From Quercus robur (taxonomy: Eukaryota; Streptophyta; Magnoliopsida; Fagales; Fagaceae), in the NCBI RefSeq assembly GCF_932294415.1, contig NC_065536.1:44786354-44850353 (forward strand): a DNA stretch of 64,000 bases. Direction: 5' to 3'. The position numbers were made by a program, and so were the translations under genes. A model generated the notes under the pieces. That model had not been told where the DNA came from, searched no databases, and worked only from the letters and a program-made list of their open reading frames with translations. This document shows positions 56,216 through 64,000 of this stretch, one piece after another (within the stretch, counting starts at the first letter, position 1; the number at the start of each line of letters is the position of its first letter).

Positions 56216-59200
56216 TCAGAAGTAAGAAGATTGCTCTGGAAGAATTTTCATTTGCTTAAGCACCAAAGCTGCTTTTTTTTTGAGATCATCGTCATGAAGT
56301 AGCTGTATGAGGATGCCCTCAAACCGCTGAAATAATGTTTGGGTGATCTGTGTATGGTTTAGGATCTTCTGGAAGAGGTCTAAGGCTTTGGTTTTGGCAG
56401 GTATGGACCCCTTCTCGAGGACTTGTAGAATGGCCACCACTCCCTGGTTGTCCACAATGGCTGCAGTTGCATGAGACAGTGTGCTATGGTCAGTTAACAA
56501 TGTTTCGAGTGCCATCAAAGAAGCCTCTGCCACACCGGATTCTGTCTCACTCAAAGTTCGCACCAGTGGCTTCACTGCATCAGCCTTGACGAGGCAGAAT
56601 GTATCTCTATGTGAACAAGCTGCACCATGAACAGAACATGAGATTCCGTTTGTTGATGAGGCTGAGCAGCACCAAGACATGTTCGGTAGAAGCTTAGTCA
56701 AAAAGAGCATTGGCATGGAATGCTTGCTTCTCTCTGTCATGATGGTTGTATCAGAGACTGACTGGCTGGTGGATTGGGATAGTTTGGCAAGTGCAATAGC
56801 TGTTCGCTGCTTGGCTAGTGAGCTGCCCCTGGAGAGAACACGAACTAGTGAAGGGTACAGTTCAAGTTTGCCCACTTGCCTCTGAAGTTCAGGTTTGCTA
56901 GGTTCTGCGTATCTCATCAGTGCTGCTAGAGCATTTTCTAGTAAAGATGTACCCTGGTCAGCAGGTGCCCTGTTTCCATTATATTTCTCATCGGCGTTGC
57001 AAATCACCTCATGAATGGCTTTTAATGTGTCCGATTTGCAGAGTATCTCATCAATAGTAATATCATCTTTGGGAAGCTGGCTAATGATTCCAGCAGCAGT
57101 GGACCTTTCTTCAATATCTAGTGAAGACGTGAGGATGCTTGCCAGGGTGGTAATTGCTAACTCTTTTGCAGGAGATGGTGGTAGCGAAACCCCTGCAGGA
57201 TCACCTTCAGAAATGCAGTATATCAGCTTCATTGTCCACCGCTTCACCACAGGTTGGTCACTGTGAAGCAAAGAGAAGAGTTGCCCCGCCGCATTTTCAT
57301 CTTGTCGAATTAGGTTTCGAGCTGTCTCAGATTTCTGGCTGAGTTCAACCAGCAGGTGTAAGAACTGAACCTTAGTTTGAGGATCAGAGCTGGCTACAAG
57401 CTGCAGAAGGAGATTGACATTATGCTTCGATTGGAGCTCCTGCAAGCCCTGATATTTCTGAAGTTCAAAGTGCTGACTAGCTCCAACCAGTAGAGCAAGA
57501 ATCTCTGCAGCTTCTTCTTTCTCTCGTGGGTCAGACCTGACAAATGAGATGAGACCGAGCAAATGAGGTATTGTAACAGGATCTTTTAGAAGTCGCTTTA
57601 CCATCTTGGGGTACTCTACAAGCTTTTTGATAGATCTGAGGCAAGTTGCTTTGCATGCTGGGGTACTTGAAGAGAGCATCTGGACTAAATTATGTGTGAA
57701 TTGCTTGTCCTTTAAGACCTGAATGTTGATTTCCTTGAGTTGCATCTGTATCAATGCTGCAGCCATCAATGTTCTGGTCTCTTGAGGTCCTGCAAAAAGT
57801 GACACAGGTTATGGTTTGGCTTGCCATTAGATAGTGTATCATATGAGTGTGTGATATTACCTTGGTTAAAGCGAGCAACAAATGGTTGGAAGTGTCCGGC
57901 TTCAGCCATCTTAACAACAAAATGTGTATTAGAGGAGAGATTTTGCAACACATTGTGGGCATTCTGTGATACATCAGGGTTGTTGTTTGAGAGTAAAGAA
58001 ACCAAAAGAGGAATGCAGTCTTTTGTACTTCCTATTTTCTCTGCAAGGGTTTCTCTTTCTGACAGCTCCAACAAGATTGCAATGGCATCTGGTTCTGTTC
58101 CATCTTTATAAATCTGCTTCACGATGCGACGGACAGCCCCTGCTTCAACCATGGCTTCCTGCAAGTTTCAAGCAACAAAAATTATTACATTTAGTTAGGT
58201 GGAAGATGAAATAGTAATGTGATCAGCTACTGCACTCAGCATTTGCTTACTTTGTGATTATCACAGTATTTAGCTATGTAGTAAAGGCATTTTAGTGCCG
58301 CAGCACTATTTAACCTATCGTCTTTTAGTATCTCCACCAACTTTGGTATGAGTCGTTCCTCTGCAACTTTGGTTGCATATGAAGGCTTCTCCATCAAAAG
58401 TTGCATGTCCTCTAAGGCCTTGTTCTGTCTAGACGAGTCATCTGATTTGATTCCAGGCACTGCAGCTTGGAATCTTAAGTCCATATCTCGCTGCTTCCAT
58501 TCTTCGATAGAGTTTCGAAGGGAAAGGTTTGGCGTAAGATCCAGGGATAGGAGCTCCTGTCTGCAGGTAGGGCACTTTCTCTCCCCCCTTTCAAAGTATT
58601 CCTGAATGGCTTTCCTCTCAAAGCTGTGGCCACAGGGGATTGCAACTGGGTCTGCCATCATCTCATGGCATAATGGACACATGAATGAATCAATTGGGTA
58701 TTGCTGGTGGTATGTGGCAATTCTTTTATCATCGTATGGCCTCGTAACAATTTCTGTACTGTACAAGAACTGAATCAACTGCGATAATTGTAATGCCTCT
58801 GCCTGCTTCTTTTGAGCTTCCATTTCTTCTTTTTCCTGCTTCAGAAGTTCCAATTCAGTCTGCACCATGGATGCATTCACACTAGCACCAACAGCTTCTG
58901 CAATCTTCTCCAGGAGCTTTACAGCATTCTCCTGATTCTTATTGCTCTGGGATATTGAATTTTCTATCTCAGAAGCAATTGCTTCTGTTGCTAATGCTGA
59001 CTGAAACTCCATTGAGCTCAAGTTGTCAATGATCTGGTTAGTCATAGTCTTTAAGTCCAAGGTTATATCAAGATTGATTAGCTGAAACGAGGAAATAGTC
59101 TTGGCAATATCTTTGGCCATATCCTGCATCTGCAAGAGTATTGAGTTTGACTTAAATAAGAGATGGATGCGACTACCAGATTTGCAATCTTGAATGATCT

Positions 59201-59459
59201 TGCAGGCTTTATTCAGCTGGAAATTCAAGTTCTCCAATGCAGCTCTTGTTGATTCTAAACCTCTTGCTTCAACAACTTTCTTGGCATTCAATGAGCCAAG
59301 GAGGCTTTTAAGCTTAAAAATATTATTGGAGAATTCCTGAAAGCTGTTCTTGTTCAGCATCGCATCCCTTGTTTCACTAACAAGCTCGATTGCCTGTTGT
59401 GTTACATTATCCCATAGTGCTTGTAGTAATGCTATCTGGATTTCTCCATTGAAGTCCAT
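56216..59459 (-). CDS. U-box/ARM-repeat E3 ubiquitin ligase (PUB42/43/44-like)
   Basis: Three exons, 59459-58251, 58158-57861 and 57789-56216, join in frame (1026 aa) with GT..AG introns: GTAAGC..TTGCAG and GTAATA..TTGCAG. Residues 1-250 are a helical N-terminal domain with a charged coiled-coil stretch (~200-225). The U-box (~256-328) opens IDSFMCPLCHEMMADPV, with CGHSFERKAI and CPTCRQEL. From ~340 to the end are armadillo-type helical repeats (LLSNNNPDVSQNAHNVLQNL and similar). U-box proteins take ubiquitin from an E2 and pass it to targets bound by the ARM part. Relatives such as Arabidopsis PUB44/SAUL1 act in senescence and immunity. The length fits the ~1000-residue PUB42-type members better than ~800-residue PUB43/44. 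No stop or frameshift is seen, and the Met at 59459 opens the conserved N-terminus. Confidence 0.93.
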
Positions 59460-60370
59460 TGTCTAGAACATCCACTATCTAGGTACCAAAGACAAGCGTC
59501 AAGCACTTTTAGCACAGTATGAACTGCAAGACAGATATTGTCTTCCTTCTTTCTCCAAACTTTCTTGGTTGTGGTAGGAGTCTTAACTCGATTCAATCTT
59601 AAAGGCTTAGACTGAGACGGTCTACAAACTAACTCACTAATGAACCTAAACTGCTGGGTATCCAAAATTGATGAAAGTTTAAGGTCTGTTTTGGGTATCA
59701 GGATCTCCCTATTAGGTCAGTCAATTCCACCAATGATTCCAAGCAACTCGATTAGCATCCAGTTCTGCAATCGTCAAATTAAAAAACATTTAGAATTTGA
59801 AACTGCGGTACAGAATTTGATTAACACTAAATTTTCTTTTCACATAACTCCTCTCTCTACACGCAGGTTGCCTATTGCTGTGAAGAGGATTTGAAGCAAT
59901 TTTATGAAGGTTTACTTGTTAATGGCTGTTGGGTTAAGTAATTAGTAACCATATGTTTTTTCTTAACTCACTGTTCAGTGCTTTCACCATGTTCTCTAAA
60001 AGATTATTATTTTCTGTGATTTTAGAATTTAGAAGCCATGTTTGTTGAAACCTGCAATCTAGCAGACTAGCACTAACTTTAGCATTAATTCTTACGTAAT
60101 AGGCTTATGAGTCAACTCAGCACAATTAAAAGTATAAAAAATCTTCAGGAAAAAAAAAAAAAAAAAAACTAAGTAAAAGAAAAAGAAAACAGTAGAAGCT
60201 CAAGTTACTGACCTGTATAGATGATTCAGAAGGCAAATTCTTGGTTGAAAATACTCCAAAAAGTCCCTCTTGGGTTGTGTTTCCAGAATCCAGAGTTGAA
60301 CTTGATATGGTGAAGTCACTGGGAAGTTGTTAACTGTTGTTATTATGAGTCATGACTATCTAAAAAAATT
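59460..60370 (-). other. 5' UTR of the U-box gene with a probable intron
   Basis: Upstream of the ATG, a candidate UTR exon (59764-59460) is preceded by an acceptor (GATTGCAG) and, 448 bases upstream, a donor (ACAG|GTCAGT, intron 60212-59765). An outer exon would run from ~60370 to 60213. Several short upstream frames lie in it. Leader introns are common in plant regulatory genes. Placement is inferred from splice signals only. Confidence 0.45.
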
Positions 60371-62694
60371 AAAGGAGACAGAATGGTTCTGCAAAATGGG
60401 GCTGAGAAAACTGTCTCGAGGACTTTAAGAGACGAGAGGATGCTTAGAATGGAAGAAATTGAAGAGGAAACTGGGGCTGGTCAAGTTCAAATGAGAGAGT
60501 CCTCTACTCCTCTCATGTCCTTGTTTTTGCATTATGTCAGGGGACCCAGTTGAAGTTTTCACACACCAACTAAAATTAACCAACCATACAATTTAACTAT
60601 AAAAGTCTCCTATGCTAACCCTGACCTCACTTCGTCTCTTTGACGCGTTAGAAGAATCACGTGCTCAAGACTTTTGGGGGGCTTTGCATAGCGCGTGGCA
60701 GACAAGTGATTTTCCCCCTCCATAATTCTATGCTTACAAAGAGAATTTAAATCCTTAGACAACTTTGCTGAAAACTCTTTTCAAAGCCGCACTAGTTAAG
60801 TTACAAGACTTTTTATAGCAGCTTCATGAGATAAGGCTAATGATATTGTTAAGCATAACTCTGGGCAGTCACTTTTCATTTTATAGTTTTTTTAATAGGT
60901 CCTTTAAAAAATAAAATAAAATGTTGTCTGAGAGTTATTAGAACCAATGTTACCAATTTCATGCTAGAAAATTATATTCCAGTTAGTTAACTGATATGAA
61001 TAATACATTTATTTTATCTATTTCAGTTTGTTTTACTAAATTCCGCCCAATATAATGACATCTTTTTTTTTTTTTGAAACAAGTATAATGACATCAATTG
61101 GTACATAAACAAATCATTTTTTTTTCATTACTTTACTCACATATGATAATTTTTTTTTTTTATTCTTTTACTTGTATATGACCTATTGTGTTATATATGA
61201 TGATAATATTAAGGATGTTTATATTATTTAATTTTGAATTAATAATTTGATATGCTATAATATTATGTAATGAATTGCACCGAAATAGACCAATAACGAA
61301 TTGCACCATTTAAATATATAAACCGTAACTGAATTGACAACTTTGATTATAATACCTTATTAATCCCTTGGATGAATGTACTCTCCCAAACTAATGGGTC
61401 ATAGTTCTTGAGTCCACAGTCTAAAGCTTTTCTTTATAAAATCAAGAAGTGCCATTTGATACACTGGATTTAGGAAGTCCCTCTTGCCAGGAACATGAGG
61501 GCGTTCATATTGTAGAATTTGCTAAGTTTGGCTGCCTCTATAGATTTTATATGCTTTTGGAGTTGGAAGTTTCATCACAAAGACATCAAGACCAATTCCA
61601 CGTTACTTAGAAAGTAAACTGTAAAAGGAGAAAGTAAAAACTAGTCACCACTAACCAGAGTCCAGAAGGAAGCTTGGTCATCCGCGGCATTTCACAAGAA
61701 GCCGTGTTTGCATAACCTGGGTAAATATGGTAAACGAAAACATGATTGTGATGCATTTAACAAAGTTTTAACAATATGAATGCGACGGCCGCGTTCTCTC
61801 TTCAACTTGCCTTAGAATATAGACCACCATGTTTAATCAACTCGTGTTAAACGACAACAACAACCTACTATTACTACTATCATTACATGCATCACATCAC
61901 CGCCCCTCTCTATGTGATACTAGGTTTTAAATAATATAAGTGGTCTTAGCATTTTTCAAGATAGGTGGAATAGAAACGTATTTCGCCCGAGTTGTCCATT
62001 TGTTAGTAATTTCAATTCTTCCTTGGCTAACATCATAGGTACTTTAGATTTATAAATTTTAAAAAAAATAATAATAATAAAGAAAGAAAGAAAGAAAGAA
62101 GACTATAACTCAATTAGGAAATGGGGCATAGAAAATGACGGATATGACATATATTAATGGGATCTTATAATAGAGTATATTTGAGTAATTTGTAATTTGT
62201 ATATGTCCAGAGTCTTGTAACTTAAATGACATCTTCTAGTGTCATATGGTAGATTTTACCTCCAAATTTTTTGCCTTGTAATGGCAAACACAAATAACAA
62301 ATACAATAGAATACTTACAAATAGCAAACACAATGGAATACTTTAAACAGTTTTAGTGAATGAAATGCACAAAAAGCCAGGGACAACCATTCTTTGGCCT
62401 GGTCCCCAAAATTTTGAAAAGAAATAAAGGATATATATAAGGACTAATTTTAGCAATTTGGTCCTGTAAAATTACACTTGCCCCTCTCCCCCTTAACAAT
62501 ATCATTGACCCTCTTAGTAACATCCATTAAAAAAAAAATTATAAATCTAAACCTTAGAAAAAAAAAAATTAACAAGCCCAAAAAATTAGCCCAACAACAA
62601 AATCACCAATAATAAATCTAAAAAAAACTTAGCTCAATTTTACCAAAAACAAATAGTCCTAACAACAAAATTAATCTAAATGTTATGAATTAGA
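60371..62694. other. Promoter side of the U-box gene and intergenic DNA
   Basis: 60400-60700 is the likely promoter region. Beyond it is AT-rich DNA with T runs at 61065-61075 and 61150-61160 and a (GAAA)n stretch at ~62080-62100. No other gene was seen. Confidence 0.45.
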
Positions 62695-62812
62695 TCATTC
62701 CATCAAAGTAAGAGGCGTTGAACGGTTGAAGGGAGAGGCAATTTCACTATCATAAGGAGACCGAGACGCACTAGCCGAGTAGCACGGCAGCAGCAGAGTT
62801 GCACCACAGCCC

Positions 62813-63379
<567 letters not shown>

Positions 63380-64000
63380 ACTAAGGTCTAACATCAAAGT
63401 CGTCCAACTACATGATCAAGAAGTTCACTTTGACAACCTACTCTCCAACCTTAAAGTTCGCACCATAGCAAATCCTAGAAACGGGTTGTCCTTGGGAATT
63501 CACGGCCTTAATTGTACTAGGGAATTTGCTCACTTTTAACCCAAGTTCTTGGATCATTTGTCAACAACAAAGTTGTGGGTGGCACCCGTGCCCAACATGG
63601 ATTCAGCCCCCTTAGCATTCACCTCCACGTGAGCATAGGACAAGTCTTTAGTTGTTCTTGCACCAAGTGCATTTAGAAACTATGATGAGTTCACACAACT
63701 AGGAACTTCACCATCCAAATGTTTTTTGTCATCATCAACAACTATCACATTCAACTTCTCATGTTTTTGGTACTCCCTTACTCGACGAGGCCCATTACAA
63801 ATGTAAAAGTCAGAATTCTTTTGTCCTTTGCCTTGCTGTGAAGTCTCACCCTTGGTAAAGGTCTTTACACCCCCATCTTTCTTCTTCTTACCGTTGTTTT
63901 TCTTGTCTTCCTTTTGCTGCTTATCTTTGCCTTTGTTTTTAGACTTTCTTTTTTTCTCATCCCCAATAGACCTGGCAAACCTAAAGTCTACCAAAGCATC
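63380..64000 (-). pseudogene. Gypsy gag/protease remnant, runs off the right edge
   Basis: Read on the minus strand: a Lys-rich linker (~63960-63860), then a decayed zinc knuckle (FYICNGPRRVREYQKHEKLN), where three of the four CCHC ligands are replaced by Phe, Arg and Tyr. The protease follows. Its motif reads LGTGATHNFV instead of the usual VDTGATHNF: the codon at 63592-63590 is GGC, so the catalytic Asp is Gly. In-frame stops follow (after CVNSS and VVDK). Frames are lost by ~63400. The rest of gag lies outside the window. Confidence 0.75.

Noticed and set aside
57821..58111. + strand frames across the U-box gene
   Set aside because: All + strand frames between 56350 and 58605 are shadows of the minus-strand U-box exons and span its introns.

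Overview
This looks like nuclear DNA of a flowering plant, most likely a woody eudicot. The sequence is AT-rich with many long A/T homopolymers. It holds nested plant-type transposons, a tRNA-derived plant SINE, plant splice sites and one intact plant U-box/ARM gene. The retrotransposon fragments remind me of oak/chestnut (Fagaceae) sequences, but that is an impression from memory and not a species call. The only convincingly intact gene in 64 kb is the minus-strand, three-exon U-box E3 ligase gene at 56216-59459. Nearly everything else is transposon sequence in different states of decay.

Layout. 1-5250: a Mutator-like foldback MITE with an 11-bp target duplication, a small hAT-type MITE, and a SINE with a perfect 18-bp target duplication. 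5257-11019: the 3' part of a Ty3/Gypsy element on the + strand, probably Tat lineage. It has RNase H, integrase, a short tandem repeat, a four-exon gene on the OPPOSITE strand, a polypurine tract and a 3' LTR. 11138-14223: an array of CCTATAGTGGCGTTT motifs, then a ~1.9 kb head-to-head minisatellite. 14276-15387: a hAT-like element holding a solo LTR. 17043-18448: a MITE and a second SINE. 18511-30464: a second Tat-like Gypsy element on the minus strand, with gag, PR, RT, RH, INT, a tandem array and again an antisense spliced ORF. It is interrupted by a 3.16 kb hAT-like insertion (25568-28725) whose interior is a higher-order A-B-C satellite.

30465-36825: unclassified repeat or LTR-like sequence with a ~22-bp tandem array, a Helitron-like 3' end and a Myb/SANT-like pseudogene. 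36826-46695: a ~9.9 kb MULE (MuDR type) with palindromic terminal repeats, a transposase broken by two stops and one frameshift, and a LINE remnant inside. 47272-47556: a second copy of the MITE at 17043. 50404-53765: a complete but pol-less LTR element with two ~775-bp LTRs, a PBS, a gag-PR remnant and a 12-copy, 82-bp array. 56216-60370: the U-box gene with a probable 5'-UTR intron. 62819-62935: a long (TC)n microsatellite. 63380-64000: a Gypsy gag/protease remnant running off the right edge.

The most interesting theme is that the two Tat-like Gypsy elements carry homologous antisense ORFs that share an intron at the same codon boundary. The first of these has its own TATA box and G-box on the antisense strand. 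All three Gypsy-type elements also carry a tandem array in the 3' noncoding part of the element. The second theme is satellite-like structure growing inside DNA transposons: the A-B-C array in the hAT and the inverted minisatellite. All functional statements are from reading the sequence plus family knowledge; no database search was run.
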